Source of the DNA: Methanomicrobium sp.
GTDB taxonomy: Archaea; Halobacteriota; Methanomicrobia; Methanomicrobiales; Methanomicrobiaceae
Assembly: GCA_017553245.1 (NCBI GenBank)
Contig: JAFZMT010000184.1
Span: 1-7,743 of the forward strand
Direction: 5' to 3'
Length of the DNA stretch: 7,743 nt
Shown here piece by piece: positions 1 through 5,483 of this stretch. The notes beneath the pieces were generated by a model. It saw only the letters and a list, made by a program, of their open reading frames with translations. It was not told where the DNA came from and did no database searches. Position 1 is the first letter of the stretch. Each line of letters begins with the position of its first letter. The translations under genes and the position numbers were made by a program.

Positions 1-1
1 C

Positions 2-385
2 CCGAGTTTCAGAAAACTGAGGGACTTTGACGGCGGAAATGTCGCGGGACTCGAACTTATCAGCACCCGCATTAATTATCCGACAAAAGAGCTGAACGTT
101 ACCGTATCCCTTGATAAAAGCATCTCGGGATATGTCCTTATACGGGGAATGGAGCCTGACAGAGAGAAAAAAGTTGTCCTTTATAAAGTAACGGATTATT
201 CGGAACAGAGGATTGTGTCGCACGAAAAGGAATTGGAAGCATGGAGCGCGGTTCCTAAATTTTCACAGGACAGCAGAACGCTGTCATGGACTGTCAGAGA
301 ACCGATTATCGGATACAGATATACACTGTATTTCACAATCGAAAAAACGCAGAAAAAAGGATTGCGCAGGCAAAATACCTCATAA
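2..385 (+). CDS. Hypothetical protein, 3' end only (C-terminal 127 residues)
   Basis: The frame is open from the left edge of the window to a TAA at 383-385, so the gene starts outside. An ATG at 149 is internal and has no ribosome binding site; the frame upstream of it has no stop, so 149 should not be taken as the start. The visible part alternates short hydrophobic strands and charged turns (for example ELNVTVSLDKSISGYVLI and the later TLSWTVREPIIGYRYTLYF), which suggests an all-beta sandwich domain. It ends in a Lys/Arg-rich tail. There is no transmembrane segment, no cysteine cluster and no motif I recognise. It converges on the methyltransferase gene, with 88 bases between the two stop codons, and so is probably unrelated to the metal locus. 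I do not assign a function. Confidence 0.72.
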   Translation, partial: PSFRKLRDFDGGNVAGLELISTRINYPTKELNVTVSLDKSISGYVLIRGMEPDREKKVVLYKVTDYSEQRIVSHEKELEAWSAVPKFSQDSRTLSWTVREPIIGYRYTLYFTIEKTQKKGLRRQNTS

Positions 386-443
386 CTTTTGCATCGCCGT
401 TTCTCATGACACACGCCCCGCGGCGTTCCACCTCGACTGCCCG

Positions 444-459
444 AATAAAAAAAGTAATT
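444..459 (-). terminator. Oligo-T terminator candidate after the methyltransferase gene
   Basis: Read on the minus strand, a run of seven T (447-453) flanked by further A/T bases begins about 20 bases after the methyltransferase stop codon. Archaeal RNA polymerase can stop at T tracts without a stable hairpin, and no strong hairpin is seen here. It lies in the 88-base gap between two convergent genes, where a terminator is expected. Confidence 0.4.
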
Positions 460-473
460 TGCGGAAATCCGAA

Positions 474-1316
474 TCAGAAATCCTTTTCCCACCAGATCTT
501 CGACTGATAAGACACATTATCCAGATAATACCGCCCGTCTTCGCGGCGCATGATTCCGGTTAAGAAATCTTTCAGCACCGCAAACTGGGAATCTTCGGTA
601 AGCAGAAGTCCCTGCGCCTGATCCTTTACGGCATCGTCGATTGAGGCGTAAGGGGTGGAATTGACCGACTTTGTAACCTCGATATTCGCATAAAAACCGA
701 GCTGATGCAGAAGATTATAGATAACATTGGGAGTGCGTTTCTCAACAGGCGGCACTCCGAAAAGCTCCTTCCATACCGGTCTGTAAAACTTCTTCCAATG
801 CGAGATCATATCCGCAAACCAGAAAATATAGACGTATTTTTCCGTGGCGTCATTCATCTTTAAAAGCGCCTCACGGAGATCGGGCACGCCCAGAGAATAC
901 GACGCAAAGACGACATCATAGGGTGCATTCAAATCCTTCTCAATATCGACATCCTGCCATGTCTTGGGAACAACCGTTATATTTGAGACGGAGCGCTCCG
1001 CAATATTCTCCAAAAGACACTCCCGCATACCTTCCGACGGCTCAACCGCGGTCACATGCGAAACCCTTTGTGACAACGGAATTGCAACGCTTCCGGGTCC
1101 CGCACCGATATCAAGAACGCGGGAGTCTTTTGTCAACCGCATTCCCTCGATTCTGCTCATGGAACTGCGGTAGTTATCGCGTTTTGCGGCGGCATCGAAA
1201 TATCTGCACAACTCCCTGTCACTCCAGCGGTTGGAACATTCCGCCTTGTTTCCCGAGTTAAACATACGCGGATCATTCCAGAAAAGATTCCAGTCAATAT
1301 CATAAACATCAGTCAT
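474..1316 (-). CDS. Class I SAM-dependent methyltransferase
   Basis: 280 residues. Motif I of the Rossmann-fold methyltransferases is clear at residues 67-78 (VLDIGAGPGSVA). It is followed at 88-97 by VTAVEPSEGM, whose acidic residue would bind the SAM ribose, and later by a YDVVFASYSLG strand that fits motif IV. About 60 residues precede motif I and may form a substrate lid (WNLFWNDPRMFNSG, then a helix rich in Arg/Asp). There is no signal peptide or membrane segment, so it is cytoplasmic. It lies 33 bases after the binding-protein gene on the same strand and was probably once, or still is, read with it, but a strong T tract lies between them. No Shine-Dalgarno sequence precedes the ATG at 1316. 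The substrate is unknown. The context suggests the metal ligand or a corrinoid, but this is inference. The family also methylates quinones, tRNA and small metabolites. Confidence 0.85.
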   Translation of the reverse strand: MTDVYDIDWNLFWNDPRMFNSGNKAECSNRWSDRELCRYFDAAAKRDNYRSSMSRIEGMRLTKDSRVLDIGAGPGSVAIPLSQRVSHVTAVEPSEGMRECLLENIAERSVSNITVVPKTWQDVDIEKDLNAPYDVVFASYSLGVPDLREALLKMNDATEKYVYIFWFADMISHWKKFYRPVWKELFGVPPVEKRTPNVIYNLLHQLGFYANIEVTKSVNSTPYASIDDAVKDQAQGLLLTEDSQFAVLKDFLTGIMRREDGRYYLDNVSYQSKIWWEKDF

Positions 1317-1322
1317 GGTATC

Positions 1323-1347
1323 AAAAAAAATTAAAATTAAAATTAAA
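1323..1347 (-). terminator. T-rich intercistronic tract (terminator or attenuator candidate)
   Basis: On the minus strand the gap between the binding-protein stop (1350-1352) and the methyltransferase ATG (1316) reads as three short T runs spaced by AA and then eight T in a row. This is the composition of an archaeal T-tract terminator. It could lower methyltransferase expression relative to the binding protein. The same bases are a short ATTAAA-like repeat, so slippage is an alternative origin. Confidence 0.4.
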
Positions 1348-1349
1348 TC

Positions 1350-2618
1350 CTATCTTCTCTTAGCAACGTATGCCGCCGCAATCAGACTCACAATCAGAGC
1401 CGCCAGAGGTGCAGGCGACTTCGCAGGCGAACCTGAGGGTGCGGCGGGTGTGTTCGCCGGCGTATTCGCGGACGATGTCGGGGCAGCGGTTACCGCGCCG
1501 GTCTGTGCACCGGCGGTCTGCGAACCCGCATTGCGCTGTGCATGAATCATAAGCTCCTTCAGTTCCTCATCACTGAGCTTATAGTGGAAGAACAGCTCAT
1601 AGAACTCTTTTGCCCTTTCCTTAACGTCATAATCAAAGACATCGGGATACATCAGATTTCCGATCCAGATCAATGACAGCAGGCGCTGAACCGACGGCGG
1701 TCCGCCCATCCAGCTGTAAGGTCCGTAGGGTGCTTCATACACGTTTCCTGACTTTACCGCATCCAGATACTGCCATTCGGCACTGTTCATAATCTCATTA
1801 TAGTAAGCATGATTCGGCGCATACGCGACAATGATTATGTCGGGATTCATGCCGAGAATGTCTTCGGTCGTGTATTCATCGCCGTTACCTCCCGAACTCA
1901 CGGCAGGCTTTGCAAGATTGTTTCCGAGCATATTCACGACCTCGCCGTGATATGACTTCTCACCGGAACCGACAAGCGATACGGAATTGCCTTTAACCGC
2001 GGTAACATAGATTATGCTCTTTTTATTGTCGCCGACTTTTGCCATGCCTGCGTCAAACTCATTCATGAGGTCCGAGACATATTTGGAAAGTTTAGCGCAT
2101 TCCTCCTTGCGTCCGAGAAGGTCTCCGAAAACCAGATACGAATCGGCAATCTGATGCAGTTTATTCTGCGTAACGAAAGCAAAATTAATGCCGGTCTGCT
2201 CCGAGATCGCATCCAAATCTTCTTTCACGGTAGCTTTTGCCTCTCCCGTATCCAGAACGAGTGAAATACCGATTTTTTTATCCATCTCCATAATCTCTTC
2301 GGGATTCATCGTCGACTTTGCGCCGTAGAACTGACCCGTAACGGGCAGACCGGCAACACGCGGATCGATATACTTCAACTGCTCATCGCTGTAAGAACTT
2401 GCTATGCTTACAAGCAGGTCGGGATCTATCGAATAAAGCACAATCTGTGCAAGCGGTCCCGAAGGCGAAACATTGTTTATGGTGACCGGCAGCATCAGGG
2501 TTCTTCCGCAGTCATCCGTAAAACTTCGCAGCTCTTCACTGTCTGCGGCTGCAATGGGGCATAATAGCGCCATTGTCAGCAAAAATAACGACAAAATCTC
2601 AAATGATCTTATAACCAT
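1350..2618 (-). CDS. FecB/BtuF-type ABC transporter substrate-binding protein, C-terminally anchored
   Basis: 422 residues. It captures the metal chelate or corrinoid outside the membrane and delivers it to the FecCD-type permease. Residues 1-25 are a signal peptide (MVIRSFEILSLFLLTMALLC, then PIAAADS). The Cys at 20 is preceded by Leu-Leu, not Gly/Ala/Ser, so this is not a good lipobox. Residues 45-345 fit the two-lobed periplasmic-binding fold of this family: a strand with PSGPLAQIVLYSIDP, an LDAISEQTGI helix region, then DIIIVAYAPN and SWMGGPPSVQRLLSLIWIGN near 302-320. Residues 363-402 are a Ser/Thr/Ala/Pro-rich stalk. The last 22 residues (SPAPLAAL ... AAAYVAKRR) form a hydrophobic anchor with a basic tail, resembling archaeal CTERM surface anchors. 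The gene has its own promoter and operator and stands about 2.9 kb from the permease-ATPase pair. The ligand cannot be told from sequence. Confidence 0.9.
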   Translation of the reverse strand: MVIRSFEILSLFLLTMALLCPIAAADSEELRSFTDDCGRTLMLPVTINNVSPSGPLAQIVLYSIDPDLLVSIASSYSDEQLKYIDPRVAGLPVTGQFYGAKSTMNPEEIMEMDKKIGISLVLDTGEAKATVKEDLDAISEQTGINFAFVTQNKLHQIADSYLVFGDLLGRKEECAKLSKYVSDLMNEFDAGMAKVGDNKKSIIYVTAVKGNSVSLVGSGEKSYHGEVVNMLGNNLAKPAVSSGGNGDEYTTEDILGMNPDIIIVAYAPNHAYYNEIMNSAEWQYLDAVKSGNVYEAPYGPYSWMGGPPSVQRLLSLIWIGNLMYPDVFDYDVKERAKEFYELFFHYKLSDEELKELMIHAQRNAGSQTAGAQTGAVTAAPTSSANTPANTPAAPSGSPAKSPAPLAALIVSLIAAAYVAKRR

Positions 2619-2640
2619 GCATTATTATTGCAAAAATAAG

Positions 2641-2658
2641 AATATATTAGTTTATATC
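2641..2658 (-). promoter_or_regulatory. TATA-type promoter of the binding-protein gene
   Basis: Two A/T-only boxes lie here on the minus strand: GATATAAA (2658-2651) and AATATATT (2648-2641). The second is centred about 26 bases from the ATG at 2618, which would give a leaderless mRNA; this agrees with the absence of any Shine-Dalgarno sequence. The first would give a leader of about ten bases. The second box also stands at the same distance (about 16 bp) from its operator as the TATA-like box of the GTPase operon does. Confidence 0.5.
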
Positions 2659-2663
2659 TAAAT

Positions 2664-2689
2664 TTTGTTAACGTTATTTAGTTAACAAA
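2664..2689. promoter_or_regulatory. Operator candidate, perfect 9-bp inverted repeat
   Basis: TTTGTTAAC (2664-2672), eight spacer bases, then GTTAACAAA (2681-2689). The arms are exact reverse complements. The site lies just upstream of the TATA boxes of the binding-protein gene and has near-copies with identical spacing before the GTPase operon (16/18) and, more weakly, the permease operon (13/18). The arms differ from the E. coli NikR half-sites (GTATGA, 16-bp spacing) and from contiguous DtxR/IdeR-type boxes. The regulator is not encoded in the window. Confidence 0.6.
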
Positions 2690-2760
2690 GTCCGCGAGTG
2701 ACGGAAATGTGTGCCCGGAGTGACTCACGGGAATGAATGACCGCAATGAATGACGGACTT
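2688..2760. other. Potential folded element at the 3' end of the DUF364 operon
   Basis: AAGTCCG (2688-2694) is complementary to CGGACTT (2754-2760), enclosing 59 bases that contain an inner hairpin, CCCG-GAGT-G-ACTC-A-CGGG (2714-2731). Four imperfect copies of GARTGACSG also lie inside, at 2696, 2718, 2735 and 2748. The right outer arm overlaps the DUF364 stop codon and the left arm touches the operator. It may act as a transcript 3'-end structure or terminator. No tRNA T-loop is present. Confidence 0.3.
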
Positions 2761-3529
2761 ATTCCGAACGTGCGGACGACAGATAATTCACCTTCTTTCC
2801 CGACGCATATATGCGCTGGAATTCCGCACCCGAGACGATTCTCTTTGCCCGCTCATTATCCAGAATCACAAACGCGGAGAGATCGTCGATGCCGTAATCA
2901 AAGAACTGCTCGGCAAGCGGCGTTGCGGGACCTACCATTGTAATTTTTTTGGCATTCTCCGAGAGTTCCAGAATACGCGGCAGACTCTTATCGACGATGG
3001 ATGCACATGTGAAATACACATAGTCGGACTCGGGGATAAGATATTCACATGCCGTATACGGATAATCTCCGATTCCGGGATCCCATTCGATTATGCTCAA
3101 GTCGCATACCGGCTCAAACAGATTCTCGATGAGCGGAAAATGACCGACAACGCAGACCTTCTTTCCCTGTATCTCTTTCTGCGAATTGATGAACGGATCT
3201 TTTAACCTGTCTTCGACGCGGTTCTTGTCGGATGAAAGAATCCCTTTGGCTCTGACGCGGTCGGGGTGATTGTAGTAGGCAAGAAGTGCGGCATTACCTG
3301 CCGAGGCTTCCACAAAGTTCCATGACTTGACAAGTTCCGCAACCTCTTTCAGCGACAGATCAAATTTATCGCCTTCATACTGCGGTGCACGCTCCGTGTA
3401 ATTCCTGTAAGGCGCACTGCCGCTTCCGCCGTTGCTCTCAACATATGTAATTCCGTTTCCGACGACAATCTCATCAACTGTGAGATCGTCGGGAATTTTT
3501 TCAATCAATGCATCGTATATTTCCCACAT
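2759..3529 (-). CDS. DUF4213-DUF364 protein (putative heavy-metal chelation)
   Basis: 256 residues from the ATG at 3529. That ATG has a perfect AGGAG five bases upstream, so the longer reading from a TTG at 3544 is rejected. Residues 1-90 match the N-terminal DUF4213 domain: VVGNGITYVESNGGSGSAPY near 22-41 and SWNFVEASAGNAALLAYYN near 69-87. Residues 120-240 match DUF364: KKVCVVGHFPLIENL (123-137), IIEWDPGIGDYPYTACEYLI (146-165), a Rossmann-like SDYVYFTCASIVDKSLPRIL, and ITMVGPATPLAEQFFDYGID (196-215). The structure known for this family, from Desulfitobacterium hafniense, combines an enolase-like N domain with a Rossmann-like C domain and was proposed to handle heavy metals; no reaction is established. 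The gene follows the soluble ABC ATPase by 21 bases and is the last of a three-gene operon. Cytoplasmic. Confidence 0.88.
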   Translation of the reverse strand: MWEIYDALIEKIPDDLTVDEIVVGNGITYVESNGGSGSAPYRNYTERAPQYEGDKFDLSLKEVAELVKSWNFVEASAGNAALLAYYNHPDRVRAKGILSSDKNRVEDRLKDPFINSQKEIQGKKVCVVGHFPLIENLFEPVCDLSIIEWDPGIGDYPYTACEYLIPESDYVYFTCASIVDKSLPRILELSENAKKITMVGPATPLAEQFFDYGIDDLSAFVILDNERAKRIVSGAEFQRIYASGKKVNYLSSARSE

Positions 3530-3534
3530 TTTTA

Positions 3535-3539
3535 CTCCT
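3535..3539 (-). promoter_or_regulatory. Ribosome binding site that fixes the DUF364 start
   Basis: AGGAG on the minus strand, followed by TAAAA and then ATG at 3529. This is the best Shine-Dalgarno match in the operon. It lies inside the reading that would begin at the TTG at 3544, so it supports the shorter protein. Confidence 0.75.
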
Positions 3540-3550
3540 GTCAATGTAAT

Positions 3551-4600
3551 CTAATCTTCTTTTATCCCGCAGACGCTGTCTTTGGTGATAACATCCCCTC
3601 TTCGAAGGCTGTTCCTTAAGTTCAGCAAAACTCTGTCGACTTTCTCTATCTCCTCAAGACTCTCTCTTTCTTCATCCGAAGTGACAAGTATCTTTGAAAT
3701 ACCGCCGTTTTTGATAACAATTCTTTTGTCGGCACGCAGTGCGAGAAGCGGATCGTGCGTCGACATGAGAATTATCTTTTCATTGCCGGAGAGGAGTTTT
3801 ATTGCCTCTTTTCTGTCAATACCCGCATTTTCTATCTCATCGATAAGAATAATCGGAGAGGCGCTCATAAGCGCGGTATCGGCAATCATAAGCGCTCTCG
3901 ACTGACCGCCGGAAAGCTGCGTCACCTTGGTATCGGGAGTGAACTTCTCACCCGCAAGAGAATTGGCGCAGATGAACGAGCGCTCCACAACCGCCTCGAC
4001 ATTGCTTACCATCCGGCTCTTTGCATGCATCTCCAGAAATTCGCGGACGGTCAGGTCCATGACAAAGTTCATGGTCTGCGAAAGCTGGGCAACGAGCTTT
4101 CCGCCGGTCTCAAACCTTCTTTCATCGTCGGGAACGACGCCGTTTATCAGAATCTGACGCATGGTGGGCGTATCTTTCTGCGCCATGCACTCGATATCCT
4201 CAAGAAGTCTGCTCTTTCCCGACCCCGTCGGACCCACAATACTTACGATTTCGCCCGGGTGCAAAGTCAGTGAAACGTTTTCGGCAGCGCCCGACTTGTC
4301 AATTCCGCCGATTATGGTCACGGAATGTATCGTTCCGAAATCACAGGTATGCGAACGGGTAAATGCCTCAAGGAATTTACAGAAATGCAGCACAAGACTC
4401 TCGGCATCAAGACCGAATTCCTCAAGGGCGTCGATATCAGCCTCGGTCAGAGCGGACAAAAGCGGCTTGGACTTATCAATGTTGTTTAATCTGTGATTTG
4501 CAAGATAGTCCGCCGAGAGCGGATACTTCTCCAAAAGAAGATACAGCGGAGTGCTCATGACCTCGCCGTAATAATCATATGCACATGTATCGGAACTCAT
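3551..4600 (-). CDS. Soluble ABC-type ATPase with N-terminal DUF1858-like domain
   Basis: 349 residues. Residues 15-80 look like the small helical DUF1858/ScdA_N-type domain (LYLLLEKYPLSADYLANHRL, later LDAESLVLHF) without its usual cysteines. The ABC nucleotide-binding domain follows at about 92-310: Walker A GPTGSGKS (123-130), a Q-loop near AQLSQ (171-175), signature LSGGQ (229-233), Walker B IILIDE (250-255) and the H-loop His in STHD (282). All catalytic residues are present, so it should hydrolyse ATP. No membrane segment is present and the FecCD permease already has its own ATPase, so this one probably drives something other than transport. Its ATG follows the GTPase stop directly (TAGATG), implying translational coupling. 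A GGGGAT stretch just upstream is a weak ribosome binding site. An alternative start at residue 15 (position 4558) would keep both domains. The partner is presumably the GTPase and/or the DUF364 protein (inference). Confidence 0.85.
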   Translation of the reverse strand: MSSDTCAYDYYGEVMSTPLYLLLEKYPLSADYLANHRLNNIDKSKPLLSALTEADIDALEEFGLDAESLVLHFCKFLEAFTRSHTCDFGTIHSVTIIGGIDKSGAAENVSLTLHPGEIVSIVGPTGSGKSRLLEDIECMAQKDTPTMRQILINGVVPDDERRFETGGKLVAQLSQTMNFVMDLTVREFLEMHAKSRMVSNVEAVVERSFICANSLAGEKFTPDTKVTQLSGGQSRALMIADTALMSASPIILIDEIENAGIDRKEAIKLLSGNEKIILMSTHDPLLALRADKRIVIKNGGISKILVTSDEERESLEEIEKVDRVLLNLRNSLRRGDVITKDSVCGIKED

Positions 4601-5290
4601 CTAATCCCCGTATTCCATTTTCTTGAGCATACCCAGCTGATAATAATCGCCGATTCTCGTTTCTCCGGTGCAGTATGAGCATATCGCCGCCGGCATCGTA
4701 AATCTCAGTGTCCTGTCCTTTAATGTATCGACCTCAGGCACTTCGCTGAAATATTTTGCAAGCGCAAATGTGCCCTGACCCGTAATTCCGTTGACGAAAA
4801 TGACCTTTGCATTGGAGTTCACTTCTTTGATATTGAATGCAAATACCTCACGTTCAGCCTGCGATACGATATCGCCTTTGGTAACGACGACAATATCCGC
4901 ATATTTAAGCATGGGACCGATTTTTCGCGGCGTATTTACACCAGAAAGATTGTCGATGACGCAGACCGAAAGTATGCCCCTGATATAAGGCGAACAGCGG
5001 TTGCAAAGTCCCGCACTCTCCGTGATAAGCATTGAAAGATTCTTTTTCCTGCCCCATTTCATGGCACCTTCAATATTTGTCACAAAAAAATGATCGGGAC
5101 AGATTTTTCCCGCAAATCCGGTTTGAACAGGGACATCGTTCTCACTGTATCTTACGTTGTCGAAAGAAGTCAGAGAGTCAAACTTTACCACGCCGACACT
5201 TCTTTTCGGCAGACCCAGTGCAGCAATAGTCTTTAAAATAACCGACGTTTTGCCCGAAGACGGCGGACCTGCGACTGTAATTAATTTCAT
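4601..5290 (-). CDS. HypB/CobW/UreG-like P-loop GTPase, probable metallochaperone
   Basis: 229 residues, SIMIBI-class GTPase. The P-loop is GPPSSGKTS (8-16). GKICPDH (61-67) lies where HypB has its metal-binding GK-C-H-LDA stretch. ITESAGLCNRCSP (89-101) matches the HypB Walker-B/switch motif ENVGNLVCP and carries two Cys (96, 99). TKGD (137-140) stands in for the NKxD guanine motif, a Thr-for-Asn change. A CSYC pair lies near the C-terminus (204-207). HypB and UreG use GTP to insert nickel; CobW-type relatives handle cobalt or zinc. The Cys/His pattern supports metal binding, but no hydrogenase or urease gene is nearby, so the client is unknown. It is the first gene of the three-gene operon. 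The start at 5290 has a nearby AAGGT and an upstream TATA-like box. Adenine specificity remains possible given the altered G4 motif. Confidence 0.83.
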   Translation of the reverse strand: MKLITVAGPPSSGKTSVILKTIAALGLPKRSVGVVKFDSLTSFDNVRYSENDVPVQTGFAGKICPDHFFVTNIEGAMKWGRKKNLSMLITESAGLCNRCSPYIRGILSVCVIDNLSGVNTPRKIGPMLKYADIVVVTKGDIVSQAEREVFAFNIKEVNSNAKVIFVNGITGQGTFALAKYFSEVPEVDTLKDRTLRFTMPAAICSYCTGETRIGDYYQLGMLKKMEYGD

Positions 5291-5317
5291 AAGTACCTTT
5301 AAAATGCGCGTTTTTAA

Positions 5318-5325
5318 GTTATAAG
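5318..5325 (-). promoter_or_regulatory. TATA-like box of the GTPase-ABC-DUF364 operon
   Basis: CTTATAAC on the minus strand, centred about 31 bases from the ATG at 5290 and 16 bp from the neighbouring operator. This spacing equals that at the binding-protein promoter. A start of transcription about 25 bases downstream would leave only a very short leader, so the AAGGT before the ATG may be partly or wholly outside the mRNA. Confidence 0.42.
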
Positions 5326-5340
5326 AGTAACTAATGGGAT

Positions 5341-5366
5341 TTTGTTAATATGTTTAAGTTAACATA
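5341..5366. promoter_or_regulatory. Operator candidate, second copy of the GTTAAC inverted repeat
   Basis: TTTGTTAAT (5341-5349), eight spacer bases, GTTAACATA (5358-5366). It matches the 18 arm positions of the copy at 2664-2689 at 16 places and keeps the 8-bp spacer, while the spacer sequences themselves differ. The distance to the start codon is also similar: 51 bp here, 46 bp there. The right arm overlaps the first unit of the tandem repeat array. Confidence 0.58.
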
Positions 5367-5406
5367 TTTCAGTTATACTTCTGTCATATTTCAGTCATAT
5401 TTCTGT
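5363..5406. repeat. Four tandem 11-bp repeats, consensus CATATTTCWGT
   Basis: The units are CATATTTCAGT (5363-5373), TATACTTCTGT (5374-5384), CATATTTCAGT (5385-5395) and CATATTTCTGT (5396-5406), with no spacers. Seen as a 22-bp unit, the two copies agree at 20 of 22 positions. Eleven bases is close to one helical turn, so each unit presents the same face. The array lies directly upstream of the GTPase-operon operator and promoter. It could be a cooperative regulator-binding array or an intrinsically curved region. Confidence 0.7.
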
Positions 5407-5428
5407 CTGCATTCAAAGAGAAAAGACC

Positions 5429-5470
5429 GCAGGCTGCGTAAAAAAGTCACCCGAACTGCCCTCAGCCTGC
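5429..5470 (-). terminator. Terminator candidate after the permease-ATPase operon
   Basis: On the minus strand, after the ATPase stop (5484-5486), an 8-bp inverted repeat GCAGGCTG/CAGCCTGC (5463-5470 with 5429-5436) flanks a loop that contains six T in a row (5440-5445). The T run lies about 40 bases past the stop codon. Its place inside the loop is not that of a classical intrinsic terminator, but archaeal T-tract termination would be compatible. Confidence 0.35.
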
Positions 5471-5483
5471 CACAGGTCTGCCC

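Noticed and set aside
149..385. Complete small gene starting at ATG 149
   Set aside because: The frame stays open upstream to the window edge with the same protein-like character, and no ribosome binding site precedes 149.
196..492. 98-codon minus-strand frame overlapping the left partial gene
   Set aside because: Cys/Phe-rich composition with no domain; the plus-strand frame is open from the window edge with more protein-like composition.
2558..2618. Lipoprotein signal at Cys20 of the binding protein
   Set aside because: The residues before the Cys are Ala-Leu-Leu, which do not fit a lipobox, and the protein has a C-terminal anchor.
2688..2760. tRNA or tRNA-like gene
   Set aside because: Total length and the 7-bp end stem are tRNA-like, but there is no T-arm with TTCRA, no D-arm and no proper 7-base anticodon loop on either strand.
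3755..4273. 172-codon open frame on the plus strand
   Set aside because: Antisense to the conserved ABC domain of the soluble ATPase, with no ribosome binding site or recognisable domain.
3551..4600. AtwA (methyl-coenzyme M reductase activation component A2)
   Set aside because: AtwA has two ABC domains in one chain; this protein has one ABC domain and a different N-terminal region.
4601..5290. Assignment as HypB or UreG proper
   Set aside because: The G4 motif differs, the switch-motif sequence is only similar, and no hydrogenase or urease genes are nearby; only family-level naming is justified.
5363..5406. CRISPR array
   Set aside because: Units are 11 bp and contiguous with no spacers; no cas gene is present.
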